A stretch of DNA of 64,000 nucleotides from the NCBI RefSeq assembly GCF_001553785.1, contig NZ_LOJP01000001.1, positions 5,915,978 through 5,979,977 on the forward strand, written 5' to 3'. Shown here piece after piece: positions 8,381 through 17,434 of this stretch. The notes beneath the pieces were generated by a model that was not told the DNA's origin, did not search any database, and saw only the letters and a list, made by a program, of their open reading frames with translations. Each line of letters begins with the position of its first letter. Position 1 is the first letter of the stretch. Made by a program: the position numbers and the translations under genes. The DNA comes from Actinoplanes sp. TFC3 (GTDB lineage: Bacteria > Actinomycetota > Actinomycetes > Mycobacteriales > Micromonosporaceae).

Positions 8381-10774
8381 CTAAGACTGCCCCATCTCAC
8401 GTGGTGCGTCAACTGATCTCACATCTTGGTCACTCGAAAAGGCCGGATCGGTGGGCAGGACCGCTCTCACCTGCCGCATTCCGGGCCCCAGCATGACGAT
8501 CTGGCTGCGAGCAGGTGCCGTTGAGGAAACCGGCGGGCGGTTGCGGGCCGGCGGAACCGGGCGTACTCCGCCGGGCCGAGCGGTGAGCAGCTTGGCCTCG
8601 AAATGCTCGGCCGGCACGCCCCAGCCGAACAGCGAGCCCTGCCCGAGCCGGCACCCGGCCTGCTCGACCACCTCGCGTTGCGCGGGGGTGCCGACGCCCT
8701 CGGCCAGCACCTCCAGGCCCAGCCGGTGCCCGAGGCGCACGACGACGTCGACCAGCGGCGCGGCCATGCCCGTCCGCGACTCCGGCTCGGCGACCAGCGC
8801 GTGATCGATCTTCAAGATGTCCACCGGCAGGTCGCGCAGCTGGCCCAGCGAGGAGTAGCCGGCCCCGAAGTCGTCCAGCGCGATCCGCACCCCGGTGGAG
8901 CGCAGCTCGACCAGGCGGCGGATCAGCTCTTCCTTGTCGGTGGCCACGGCATGCTCGGTGACCTCCAGCACGAGCCGCTGCGGGGGAACGCCGTACTTCT
9001 CCAGCACGCCGGCCACCCGGCACGCGTAGTCGGCGGCGTGCAACTCCTTGGGTGACAGGTTGACCGACACCCACACGTCGTGCCCGGCCGCCAGCCACTG
9101 CGAGAGCTGACGGCAAGCCTGGTCGAGCACCCAGGAGCCGAGCACGCAGATGAGATCGGACTCCTCGGCGACCGGGATGAACTCGTCCGGGCGGACCTTG
9201 CCCAACTCGGGGTGGGTCCAGCGCAACAGAGCTTCCGCGCCCACTGGACGTACCGATGGAAGCGTCACGACCGGTTGGAACACCAACCGCAACTGATCCC
9301 TGTCGATGGCGTGGCGAAGCTCGTTCTCCAGCACGCTGTGCCGGCGCAGCAGCTCGTCATAGCGCTTCTCGTAGCTCTCCACCCGGTTCTTGCCGCGCTG
9401 CTTCGCGTAACGCAGCGCCAGATCCGCGTCGCGCATCAGCTCGCCGGTGTCGCCGGGCGCGGGAGAGCCCGCCACGCCCACGCTCGCCGACAGGAAGACC
9501 GGCCCGTCGGTGGTGTCGTAGGGCTCGCACAGCACTTCGAGCAGCCGCTCGCTCACCCGCAGCGCTTCCTCGCGGCTCGCCATCATCAGCACCGCGAACT
9601 CATCCCCACCCAGCCGCGCGGCCACGTCCCCCTCACGCAGGTTGGCGCGCAGCCGCTCGCCCACCTCAGTCAGAACCGCGTCACCGATGTCATGCCCGCG
9701 CATGTCGTTGACGTTCTTGAAGCCATCCAGGTCGATGCTGACCAGCGTGCGGTCGTGCGCGAAGGACGCGTCGGTGCGCAGCGCCCGCACCAGACCCCGC
9801 CGGTTGGCCAGCCCGGTGAGCGGATCGGTGTGCGCCAGCTCGCGGAAGTGTGCCTCCCGCTGACGCAACCGCAAGGTGTAATCCCGTACGTCCCCGAGCG
9901 CCACGTATTGCCGGGTGACCAGCGCGAAGCCCTCCACCGTGGCGCCCACGAAGCCCAAACCGGTGAATTCGCCGCCGGCCAGCAGGTGGTAACAGCCGGC
10001 CAGAAACATCGAGCCCATGGGTACGAACGCATAGCCGGATCCGCGCTGGATGATGTCGCCGGTGACCGTGACCGGCCGGTCCGCGCTGCGCACGCCGCGG
10101 GCCACCACGAACAGCCCCGCCGGCAGCAGGATCGCGCTGCTCAGCACGATAACCGGCCAGTCCTGGCAGATGCCGCCGGACAACGCGGTGGCGCCGATCG
10201 CCACCATGGTGACCCCGGCGGAGACCCGGACCGTGGCGTAGCGCGGCCGGTGCGCATGCATCGCGAGAATGGTGGTCAGGCCCGTGGCCAGCACCGCGAC
10301 ACCGGCGGGCAGCAACATCGGCAGGCACCGGACCGGGGTGGCCGCGCCCAGGATGCGGGTGGGTGCGGAGACCAGGATCCAGCCCACGAACCAGATCGCC
10401 GCCGCGACGATCAGACCGTCGAGCAGGTGACGCAGCGCCGCCCGGCGGCTCTCCGCGGCGCCCGGCAGCATCAAGGTGCCGGTCAGCAGCGTGATCGTGC
10501 CCAGGGCCATGGCGAGCGCGACCGCCTGGCCCAGCGTCCGGCCGTCCCGGTGCGGCAGCAGCACCGCGGTAAGCAGGCCGGCCAAGGCGGCGGCGGTCGA
10601 CAGCGCACCACCCGCAGCCAGCAGGAGGTGGGCCCGGCGCGCGGCACCCGTGTGTTTACGTCCGGATTTGCCCAGCAAGGCGACGGCCGGGACGGCGACC
10701 AGGAGGCTCGCCAGCCCGGCCAGCTCCACGCCGGACGGTGAGTGCACGGGAACACTCTGCCGTACCGCGATCAT
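8381..10774 (-). CDS. Membrane GGDEF-EAL cyclic-di-GMP protein
   Basis: 797 residues. The N-terminal 300 form seven to eight membrane helices, then a diguanylate cyclase domain with intact GGDEF (389-393), and an RxxD inhibitory site (REGD, 380-383) five residues before it. The EAL phosphodiesterase domain has AEALLRW (EAL 514-516), LDDFGAGYSSL, LKID and AEGVG. The key EAL residues are present except that the second Glu of AEGVE is Gly, so both activities are possible. The C-terminal 75 residues are Pro/Ala/Arg-rich and low in complexity. It lies upstream of ilvB on the same strand and is divergent from ilvD. The membrane part may be a sensor; its ligand is unknown. Confidence 0.88.
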   Translation of the reverse strand: MIAVRQSVPVHSPSGVELAGLASLLVAVPAVALLGKSGRKHTGAARRAHLLLAAGGALSTAAALAGLLTAVLLPHRDGRTLGQAVALAMALGTITLLTGTLMLPGAAESRRAALRHLLDGLIVAAAIWFVGWILVSAPTRILGAATPVRCLPMLLPAGVAVLATGLTTILAMHAHRPRYATVRVSAGVTMVAIGATALSGGICQDWPVIVLSSAILLPAGLFVVARGVRSADRPVTVTGDIIQRGSGYAFVPMGSMFLAGCYHLLAGGEFTGLGFVGATVEGFALVTRQYVALGDVRDYTLRLRQREAHFRELAHTDPLTGLANRRGLVRALRTDASFAHDRTLVSIDLDGFKNVNDMRGHDIGDAVLTEVGERLRANLREGDVAARLGGDEFAVLMMASREEALRVSERLLEVLCEPYDTTDGPVFLSASVGVAGSPAPGDTGELMRDADLALRYAKQRGKNRVESYEKRYDELLRRHSVLENELRHAIDRDQLRLVFQPVVTLPSVRPVGAEALLRWTHPELGKVRPDEFIPVAEESDLICVLGSWVLDQACRQLSQWLAAGHDVWVSVNLSPKELHAADYACRVAGVLEKYGVPPQRLVLEVTEHAVATDKEELIRRLVELRSTGVRIALDDFGAGYSSLGQLRDLPVDILKIDHALVAEPESRTGMAAPLVDVVVRLGHRLGLEVLAEGVGTPAQREVVEQAGCRLGQGSLFGWGVPAEHFEAKLLTARPGGVRPVPPARNRPPVSSTAPARSQIVMLGPGMRQVRAVLPTDPAFSSDQDVRSVDAPREMGQS
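8384..8412 (-). promoter_or_regulatory. Possible ilvB promoter
   Basis: TTGACG at 8412-8407 on the minus strand matches a -35 element in five of six bases. A weak -10 (CAGTCT or AGTCTT) follows at 17-18 nt. Transcription from here would begin just upstream of the leader peptide. It overlaps the end of the preceding GGDEF-EAL gene. Confidence 0.3.
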
Positions 10775-10793
10775 TTGTTGTAGTCCCTGTCAC

Positions 10794-10840
10794 GTCCCGC
10801 CTTGCTGTCCCGCCTTGTCGCGCTTCCGCGTCCCGCCTTG
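10794..10840. repeat. Three direct repeats of GTCCCGCCTTG
   Basis: Identical 11-mers start at 10794, 10807 and 10830 (spacings 13 and 23 nt) in the 124-nt space between the divergent GGDEF-EAL gene and ilvD. Their place between two divergent starts suggests binding sites for a regulator, but they could be a chance local duplication. Confidence 0.6.
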
Positions 10841-10898
10841 TGGAAGCATGACGGGCGGCACACCGGCGGTCCTTACTCGCGGTGGCACTATGGGTGTC

Positions 10899-12746
10899 AT
10901 GCCTGAGCTGCGTTCCCGGACCTCAACACACGGTCGGACGATGGCCGGCGCCCGCGCCCTCTGGCGCGCCACCGGCATGACCGACGACGACTTCGGCAAG
11001 CCCATCGTGGCGATTGCCAACAGCTACACCCAGTTCGTACCGGGGCATGTGCACCTCAAGGACCTCGGCGGGCTCGTCGCCGACAGCATCGCCGAGGCCG
11101 GCGGCGTCGGGCGCGAGTTCAACACCATTGCCGTCGACGACGGCATCGCCATGGGCCACGGCGGCATGCTCTACTCGCTGCCCAGCCGCGAGCTGATCGC
11201 CGATGCCGTCGAATACATGGTCAACGCGCACTGCGCCGACGCCCTGGTCTGCATCTCGAACTGCGACAAGATCACCCCCGGCATGCTGATCGCCGCACTG
11301 CGGCTCAACATCCCGACGGTGTTCGTCTCCGGCGGCCCGATGGAGGCCGGCAAGACCGTCGCCATCGAGGGCGTGGTGCACGAGAAGCTCGACCTGGTCG
11401 ACGCGATGAGCGCCAGCGCCAACGACAAGGTCACCGACCAGCAGCTCGACACCATCGAGCGCTCGGCCTGCCCCACCTGCGGTTCGTGCTCCGGCATGTT
11501 CACCGCCAACTCGATGAACTGCCTGACCGAGGCGATCGGCCTGGCCCTGCCCGGCAACGGCTCCACGCTGGCCACGCACGCCTCCCGCAAGGCGCTGTTC
11601 GAGAAGGCCGGCGCGCTGATCGTCGACATCGCCAAGCAGTACTACGAGAACAACGACGAGAGCGTGCTGCCGCGCACCATCGCCAGCCGCGACGCCTTCG
11701 AGAACGCGGTGGCCCTGGACGTGGCGATGGGCGGCTCCACCAACACGGTGCTGCACCTGCTGGCCGCGGCCCGCGAGGCCGGGCTGGACTTCAGCGTCGC
11801 CGACATCGACGCGATCTCGCGCCGGGTGCCCTGCCTGAGCAAGGTCGCCCCGAACAGCCCCAAGTACCACATGGAGGACGTGCACCGGGCCGGTGGCATC
11901 CCCGCCCTGCTCGGCGAGTTGAACCGCGGTGGCTCGCTCAAGACGAACGTCCGGTCCGTACACTCCCCCGATCTCAGCAGTTGGCTGGACGCCTGGGACA
12001 TCCGCAGCGGCTCGGCCAGCCCCGAGGCGCTGGAGCTCTTCCACGCCGCCCCCGGCGGCGTGCGCACCACCCAGCCGTTCAGCACCGAGAACCGCTGGGC
12101 CACCCTCGACACCGACGCCGAGAGCGGCTGCATCCGCTCGGTCGAGCACGCCTACACCGTCGATGGCGGCCTGGCTATCCTCTTCGGCAACCTCGCCCCG
12201 GATGGCTGCGTGGTGAAGACGGCAGGCGTCGATGAGTCGATCTGGAAGTTCACCGGACCGGCCCGCGTCTTCGAGAGCCAAGACGCGGCGGTCGACGGCA
12301 TCCTCGGCAAGCAGGTGGTCGAGGGGGACGTCGTGGTGATCCGCTACGAGGGCCCCAAGGGCGGCCCCGGCATGCAGGAGATGCTGTACCCGACGAGCTT
12401 CCTCAAGGGCCGCGGCCTGGGCAAGGCGTGCGCGCTGATCACCGACGGCCGCTTCTCCGGCGGCACGAGCGGGCTGTCCATCGGCCACGTCTCTCCGGAG
12501 GCGGCTTCCGGGGGCCTGATCGCCCTGGTCGAGACCGGCGACGAGATCACCATCGACATCCCCGGCCGCAGCATCACGCTCAACGTGTCGGACGAGGATC
12601 TGGCCCAGCGGCGCCACGAACAGGAGCGGCGGGCCAAGCCTTACACGCCGGCTGACCGGGTGCGGCCGGTGTCGGCGGCCTTGCGGGCATACGCGTCGAT
12701 GGCTACCAGCGCCAGTGATGGCGCTTACCGGCGGGTGCCCGAGTAG
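10899..12746 (+). CDS. ilvD: Dihydroxy-acid dehydratase
   Basis: Fe-S enzyme that dehydrates 2,3-dihydroxy-3-methylbutanoate and -pentanoate, the third step of branched-chain amino acid synthesis. 615 residues, full length. Cluster cysteines lie in CISNCDKITPGM and CPTCGSCSGMFTANS; LPGNGS and the C-terminal DGRFSGGTSG region are intact. ATG at 10899 gives MPELRSRTSTHGR, the normal start; an ATG at 10890 would add three residues. It is transcribed alone on the plus strand, and a hairpin follows the stop. Confidence 0.97.
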   Translation: MPELRSRTSTHGRTMAGARALWRATGMTDDDFGKPIVAIANSYTQFVPGHVHLKDLGGLVADSIAEAGGVGREFNTIAVDDGIAMGHGGMLYSLPSRELIADAVEYMVNAHCADALVCISNCDKITPGMLIAALRLNIPTVFVSGGPMEAGKTVAIEGVVHEKLDLVDAMSASANDKVTDQQLDTIERSACPTCGSCSGMFTANSMNCLTEAIGLALPGNGSTLATHASRKALFEKAGALIVDIAKQYYENNDESVLPRTIASRDAFENAVALDVAMGGSTNTVLHLLAAAREAGLDFSVADIDAISRRVPCLSKVAPNSPKYHMEDVHRAGGIPALLGELNRGGSLKTNVRSVHSPDLSSWLDAWDIRSGSASPEALELFHAAPGGVRTTQPFSTENRWATLDTDAESGCIRSVEHAYTVDGGLAILFGNLAPDGCVVKTAGVDESIWKFTGPARVFESQDAAVDGILGKQVVEGDVVVIRYEGPKGGPGMQEMLYPTSFLKGRGLGKACALITDGRFSGGTSGLSIGHVSPEAASGGLIALVETGDEITIDIPGRSITLNVSDEDLAQRRHEQERRAKPYTPADRVRPVSAALRAYASMATSASDGAYRRVPE

Positions 12747-12776
12747 GGCACTGTTCTTTCTTGGTGGCGGCTTGGT

Positions 12777-12814
12777 GGCGGCTCGGATCTCTGCGTTGAG
12801 GAGCCCGAGCCGCC
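12777..12814 (+). terminator. Terminator hairpin after ilvD
   Basis: Perfect 10-bp stem GGCGGCTCGG (12777-12786) with CCGAGCCGCC (12805-12814), 18-nt loop, 30 nt beyond the ilvD stop. No T-run, as is common in actinomycetes. Confidence 0.6.
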
Positions 12815-12835
12815 CCGGCAAAGCCTCGAGAAGGC

Positions 12836-12964
12836 TCAGTAGTCCAGGATCTGGATGTAGTCCCCGGTGCAACTGTCCGACAGCTTCGCCTGGTACGTGC
12901 CGTACAGACCGTTGACGTCCCGCCGCCTCAATGTAGTGAAGATCGACGGCTCGTGGGGGGCAGT
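12836..12964 (-). pseudogene. Remnant of a secreted protein C-terminus
   Basis: A 42-codon open frame on the minus strand ends in TGA at 12838-12836 and reads, near its end, DVNGLYGTYQAKLSD followed by SCTGDYIQILDY. The Asp/Gly/Tyr-rich, single-Cys style is that of an extracellular domain rather than random antisense. There is no start codon, and an in-frame stop lies immediately upstream (12967-12965). I read it as the surviving 3' end of a deleted gene. The family is not recognised. Confidence 0.35.
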
Positions 12965-13113
12965 TCAGGCGCTCAAGGCGCGCGCCGGGCACCCCCGGCC
13001 GTCGTTTGCTCTGGTGCAAGGATCCGCGCATACTTGCTCGGGCTCTCGGGGGCCGTCACCCTCTCGGACTCTCGGGCCCGTTACCCTGAGTGAGGGATGG
13101 CTGGGAGGTGGGC

Positions 13114-14766
13114 GTGGGCGACAGCGAGCTGGGGTGGGCCGCGACGCTGCACCGGCTCTGGACGGCCGTCGCTGCGATCACTGCGCGCGACCAGCTTGCG
13201 GAGCTTGTTCTGCCGCCGCTGCTGGGTGAGCCGGGGGTGCTCGGCGTGTGGGGGCTGCGTCATGACCCCCGGGGACACACTTCGGCGTACCGGTGGGCGG
13301 GCCTGCCATTGGAAGCCGACGACGAGAAGACCGCCGAAGCCCTGGCCGAGGCCGCACCTCAAGAAATCCCGGAATCTCTGGCCAAGCGCGGTGTCCGCCA
13401 CGCCATCTCCCTCAGCGTCGAAGTCCCCGGCAAATCCGGTGGCACCATGATGGCGCTCACCGACGACACCGCCGACCTCGAGCGGGTACGCGCCTGCCTG
13501 GCCCAAGTAGTGGACGTAGCCCGCGAGGCCATCCACCGCCTCGAAGGCCGCCGCGACGAGGAAGCGCAGCAGATCCGTGATGCCCTGCTCGCCGAGGCCT
13601 CCCTGCAGATGGACGCCGTCCTCGACACCAAGCAGACGCTGCGCCGGGTGGCTCGCATGGCCGTGCCGGCGATCGCCGAGGGATGCCTGGTCTACACCTG
13701 CGACAACGACACGCTCTCGCTCAGCAGCGCCGTCCACGTTGACATGCGCCGGCTCGATGCCGCGTTGAATCACGCCGAGACCACTGACGGGCTGGGGCGG
13801 CTGGCCCGGTGTGCAGTGGCCGGGCGGGCCAAGCGGATGCACGTGGAAGCGCCGTTCCAGGCTGGGACCCGGACCCTCCATCCTGAGGTGCTGCGGGCGC
13901 GCGGGCGCGTACTCGGTGTTCTGCTGTTCCTCTTCGACCGAGGGGATGAGCGGATTCCGCCGGCCGATTTCTTGCGGGACCTGGCTTATCGGGCGGCCCT
14001 GGCGATCGACAACGGGCAGTTGTACGAGCAGCGCCGCCGCGACGTGATGACCATGCAACAGCATCTGCTGCCCGCCCGTCTGCCGGTTGCCAAGGGTCTG
14101 CACATGGCGGCGAACTACGCCGTCGGGGACCGGGTGACCGAGGTGGGCGGGGACTTCTACGACGTGGTGGCCCGCTCGGACGGCACGGTGGCGGCGCTGA
14201 TCGGTGATGTGTGCGGGCGTGGCCCTGAGGCTGCGGCGCTCACCGGGATGGCCCGGCACACCTTGAGCACGCTGCTGCAGGAGGGCGTGTCACCCGGGCG
14301 GGCGCTCGGGCGGCTCAACAGTGGCCTGCGGCGCGACGGCTCGTGGCGGTTTGTGACCACCGGTGTGGCGATGCTGCGGCCGGGACCCAGCGAGGTGAGC
14401 GTGCGCTGGTTGTCAGCCGGTCATCCGGCGCCGATTGTGGTGCGCCGGGAGCGTCCGGCCGAGGCGGGGCGCGGCGGTGGGATTCCGCTGGGGGTTGTGG
14501 CGAAGCCGTCGATCGGGCGGTCGCAGTTGCAGCTGGCGCCGGGTGACACGCTGCTGATGTTCACCGACGGGCTGACCGAGAGCCGCGATGCCGGCGGCGT
14601 GATGTTCGAACATCGCGAGCTGTGGAACACGCTCGATCGCCTGCGCGACGCCCCGGTCGAGGAGCTGGTGCGCGAGGTGAGCAGCGCCTCGGCCGCGTTC
14701 GGCGGGGGCGGGGGCGATGACATCGCCGTGCTGGCGATCCGCGCGAGGGGGCACCACGATGGCTGA
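13114..14766 (+). CDS. SpoIIE/PP2C-type serine phosphatase with GAF-like region
   Basis: 550 residues, soluble. The first 150 form an unassigned sensory region, about 150-310 resembles a GAF domain, and the C-terminal 230 are a SpoIIE-type phosphatase with EVGGDFYDVV, IGDVCGRGP, LSAGHPAP, MFTDGLTES and GGGDDIAVLAI; the metal-binding Asp residues are all present. Such enzymes dephosphorylate anti-sigma-factor antagonists. GTG at 13114 was chosen because GGGAGG (13103-13108) stands 5 nt before it; the frame opens at 13090. Its last 8 nt overlap the response regulator start, so the two are coupled. Confidence 0.88.
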   Translation: MGDSELGWAATLHRLWTAVAAITARDQLAELVLPPLLGEPGVLGVWGLRHDPRGHTSAYRWAGLPLEADDEKTAEALAEAAPQEIPESLAKRGVRHAISLSVEVPGKSGGTMMALTDDTADLERVRACLAQVVDVAREAIHRLEGRRDEEAQQIRDALLAEASLQMDAVLDTKQTLRRVARMAVPAIAEGCLVYTCDNDTLSLSSAVHVDMRRLDAALNHAETTDGLGRLARCAVAGRAKRMHVEAPFQAGTRTLHPEVLRARGRVLGVLLFLFDRGDERIPPADFLRDLAYRAALAIDNGQLYEQRRRDVMTMQQHLLPARLPVAKGLHMAANYAVGDRVTEVGGDFYDVVARSDGTVAALIGDVCGRGPEAAALTGMARHTLSTLLQEGVSPGRALGRLNSGLRRDGSWRFVTTGVAMLRPGPSEVSVRWLSAGHPAPIVVRRERPAEAGRGGGIPLGVVAKPSIGRSQLQLAPGDTLLMFTDGLTESRDAGGVMFEHRELWNTLDRLRDAPVEELVREVSSASAAFGGGGGDDIAVLAIRARGHHDG

Positions 14767-15169
14767 CACGGACCCGGATTTCGTCCTGGTGGTCGAGGAC
14801 TCCGAGGAGGACGTCGAAGCCATCGGGCGGGCCATCGGGCGCTCACATCCGAACGTACGGCTGGAATTCCTGCGGTCGGGCGCCGACGTGCTGCCCCGGC
14901 TCAACCAGCCTGACACCGTCCTGCCCGGCCTTGTTCTGCTCGATTTGAACATGCCCGGGGAAGGCGGACTGCAGGTCATTCAACGGGTACGAGCAGAGCC
15001 CGCCCTGCCGCACCTGACGCTTGTCGTCTTCACGTCGTCGGAGGATCAGACGGAAGCCGATGCGTGCTATGCGGCCGGGGCGGACAGCTACATCTACAAG
15101 CCGATCAACTTCGCTCTGTTCCGTACGGTCCTCACTCAGACGTTGGATTATTGGCGCGCCCGTTCCTGA
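14759..15169 (+). CDS. Single-domain response regulator (Rcp1-like)
   Basis: 136-residue receiver domain without an output domain. Acidic pair Glu13-Asp14 (VVEDSEED), phospho-acceptor Asp62 (LLDLNMPG), Thr92 (VVFTSS) and Lys114 (YIYKPI) are all present. Stand-alone receivers of this type (Rcp family) are typical partners of phytochrome kinases. It starts inside the phosphatase gene (ATG at 14759). It converges with the phytochrome gene, overlapping its 3' end by 22 nt, which supports a phosphotransfer pair. Confidence 0.9.
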   Translation: MADTDPDFVLVVEDSEEDVEAIGRAIGRSHPNVRLEFLRSGADVLPRLNQPDTVLPGLVLLDLNMPGEGGLQVIQRVRAEPALPHLTLVVFTSSEDQTEADACYAAGADSYIYKPINFALFRTVLTQTLDYWRARS

Positions 15170-17346
15170 CCGGGAAACGTCGCCCACATCGTCGTGCCCC
15201 CGCCCGGCGTCTCCTCGGCCCACACCCGCCCGCCGTGGCGTTCCACGATGCGGCGCACGATCGCCAGCCCCGCGCCCGACCCGTCACCCGGGTTCGTCTT
15301 CGGGTGCAGCCGCCGGAAAAGTTGGAACGCCTCCTCGCGTAGGTGCGGTGGCATGCCCACACCGTTGTCCCGTACGAACAAGGCATCCGCTTCCGCCCCC
15401 ACAGCCACCCGCCGCGCCCCCTGCACCCGGGCATACTTGGCCGCGTTCACCAGCAAGTTGACCAGCACCTCGTCGAACAGCACCGGATCGGCCAGCAGCA
15501 CGGCCCCCGGATCGGGCAGCTCGATCTCCACGCGCTCGGATTCCAGCCGCGGCCCGGCCACCTCCAGCGCGTGCTCGACGGCGGCCCGCAGGTTCACCGG
15601 CTCGCGGCGCAACTCGGTGCGCCCCAGCCTTGAGTAGTAGAGCAGCGCGTTGAGCAGCTCATCCATCCGGGTGGCCAGCCGCTGGATGGAGGTCAGCCGC
15701 CGCGCGGTCACCGGGTCCAAGTCGTCCGCCGCGTCCTCGGCGATGAACGCCGCGGTGTTCGCGATGCCCCGCAAGGGCTCCTTCAGATCGTGCGCAGCCG
15801 CGTGCGCGAACGAATCCAAGTCGACGTTGCTGCGGCTCAGCTCGGTGTTCAGTGCCACCATCTCGCGCGCGTAAGCCACCGCGATCTCCATGATCCCGCG
15901 GCCCAGCTCCCCCGCCATCGCCAGATCCGTCGCGGTCCACGGCAAACTGCGCCCGCGCACGGTGGCCAGGAACACCGCCGTCGACCCGCGCGGGGTCAAC
16001 CGCTGACCGTGCGGCCCGAGCACCACCGGCGTATCCGGATCGGCCGCCCACCGCCGCCGCGACGTGCGTTCCTTGCGCAGCCACATGATGCTGTCCCCGG
16101 CGTTGCTCAACCGCAGCACGAGCGCCCCGGCCAGGTCCGGCGTGCCCGACCCCACCTCGTCGCTGTGCCACAACTCGCCCGCGCCCAACGGCGGAACAGC
16201 CGCGGCCAGTGCCGCAACAGCTTCCGGGCCCGGATCAGCCCCGTGCACAACGGTCTCACCATTCATCCGTACGGCCACAGCATCGCAATCCATCACGCGC
16301 TCCAACCCGGCGGGCCCCGCGGCCCACCCGGTTGGCAGGTCGGCAGCCACCCGCTCCATCAACCGGACGATGACCGTGCGCGACTGCTCCCGCCCGGCGC
16401 TGTCGTCGCGCTCCCGCAACGCCGCCAGGTGCAGGGACAGGGCAACCCCGAAGAACTCGCACGCCGCCCGGAGCTGCGGGCTCAAGGTTTTGACGTCGCG
16501 GCCGTGGCAGGCGATCAGCCCCCAGAGCCGCCCGTGGGCCAGCAGCGACACCGACATCGAGGAGGTCACCCCGATGTTGCGCAGGTACTCCAAATGAAAA
16601 GGTGACACCGTACGCAGCACCGACAGCGACAGGTCCAGCGGCTCCGCGGTCACCGGCTCCAGCACGGCGGTGGCGTCGTCGACGTCGGCGATGACCCGGA
16701 TCCAGTTGTGTTCGTACAGCCGGCGGGCTTGCGGGGGGATGTCGGTGGCCGGGAACCACAGTCCCAGCCACGGTTCCCATTCCGGCGCAACCTCCTCGGC
16801 GACCACCTCGCCGGGCCCGTCAAAGGACTCGAACCGATAGGCAACCACGCGGTCGTACCCGGTGATCGCTTTGATCTCGCGCACCGCCGCCTGGCAGGCC
16901 TCGACGACTGTGGTGGCCCGCTGCAACCGCACGAGCGCTTGCCGGATCGGCGCGTAGAACGCGGTGAATTCGTTGACCGCAGGCCCGGCCGGCTCGAACT
17001 CCAGCACCAGCAGCCCCTCGGAGCGGTGCACGGTAACGTCGAAACGCCCGGGAATCTCCAACGGCATCATGGCCGCCTGCCCCGCATCGGCATCCACCAG
17101 GGCGAGCAGGGTCTCCAACTGCTCCCCCGTCAGTAGGTGCGACACCGGCGCCCCGATCAGCGGCCCGGCCCCGAGCATCGCCTCGGCGTTCGCGCTCGCT
17201 ACGACGATCCGGTCACCGTCGATGGCAACCAGCGAACCGTAGGACTGGACGCCCCCCAGCCGGTGAATCGGCTCCCGCACACAGGCCGACAGGTCGAAGG
17301 TGGTCCCGGTCTCAACCTCAGCCGCAGCGGCCCGATCATCAGTCAC
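15148..17346 (-). CDS. Bacteriophytochrome histidine kinase
   Basis: 732 residues. The N-terminal PAS domain has Cys22 in ACVREPIHRLGG, at the place where bacteriophytochromes bind biliverdin. The GAF domain (about 140-310) has the chromophore motif FPATDIPPQARRLY and His in VSPFHLEYL and ACHGRD. The PHY domain (about 320-500) carries a tongue PRGST instead of the usual PRxSF. The HisKA domain has phosphorylated His519 (HDLKEP), then HATPase with NLLVNAAKYA, DNGVGM and GSGAGLAI. It is a predicted red/far-red photoreceptor kinase signalling to the convergent receiver protein. GTG at 17346 is the start used. No heme oxygenase gene is nearby. Confidence 0.93.
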   Translation of the reverse strand: MTDDRAAAAEVETGTTFDLSACVREPIHRLGGVQSYGSLVAIDGDRIVVASANAEAMLGAGPLIGAPVSHLLTGEQLETLLALVDADAGQAAMMPLEIPGRFDVTVHRSEGLLVLEFEPAGPAVNEFTAFYAPIRQALVRLQRATTVVEACQAAVREIKAITGYDRVVAYRFESFDGPGEVVAEEVAPEWEPWLGLWFPATDIPPQARRLYEHNWIRVIADVDDATAVLEPVTAEPLDLSLSVLRTVSPFHLEYLRNIGVTSSMSVSLLAHGRLWGLIACHGRDVKTLSPQLRAACEFFGVALSLHLAALRERDDSAGREQSRTVIVRLMERVAADLPTGWAAGPAGLERVMDCDAVAVRMNGETVVHGADPGPEAVAALAAAVPPLGAGELWHSDEVGSGTPDLAGALVLRLSNAGDSIMWLRKERTSRRRWAADPDTPVVLGPHGQRLTPRGSTAVFLATVRGRSLPWTATDLAMAGELGRGIMEIAVAYAREMVALNTELSRSNVDLDSFAHAAAHDLKEPLRGIANTAAFIAEDAADDLDPVTARRLTSIQRLATRMDELLNALLYYSRLGRTELRREPVNLRAAVEHALEVAGPRLESERVEIELPDPGAVLLADPVLFDEVLVNLLVNAAKYARVQGARRVAVGAEADALFVRDNGVGMPPHLREEAFQLFRRLHPKTNPGDGSGAGLAIVRRIVERHGGRVWAEETPGGGTTMWATFPGQERARQ

Positions 17347-17434
17347 CAGCCGACGGTATCCGGTCTGGCGCGCGTGGTCCGCGGGTGTGTGGGGTGTGGC
17401 CTGCTGTTTCGACGCTGCCTGCCTGATCTCCGGC

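Larger units (their letters stand above)
12747..13113. other. Intergenic region with terminator and a decayed gene remnant
   Basis: About 370 bases after ilvD. It holds a terminator hairpin (12777-12814) and, on the minus strand, a 42-codon open frame resembling the C-terminus of a secreted protein (12836-12964). The remaining 150 bases before the phosphatase gene show nothing recognised, except a GGGAGG ribosome site at 13103-13108. Confidence 0.5.

Noticed and set aside
10923..13031. A 700-codon minus-strand open frame antisense to ilvD
   Set aside because: The ilvD reading carries all Fe-S cluster cysteines and full length; the antisense product has no recognisable fold.
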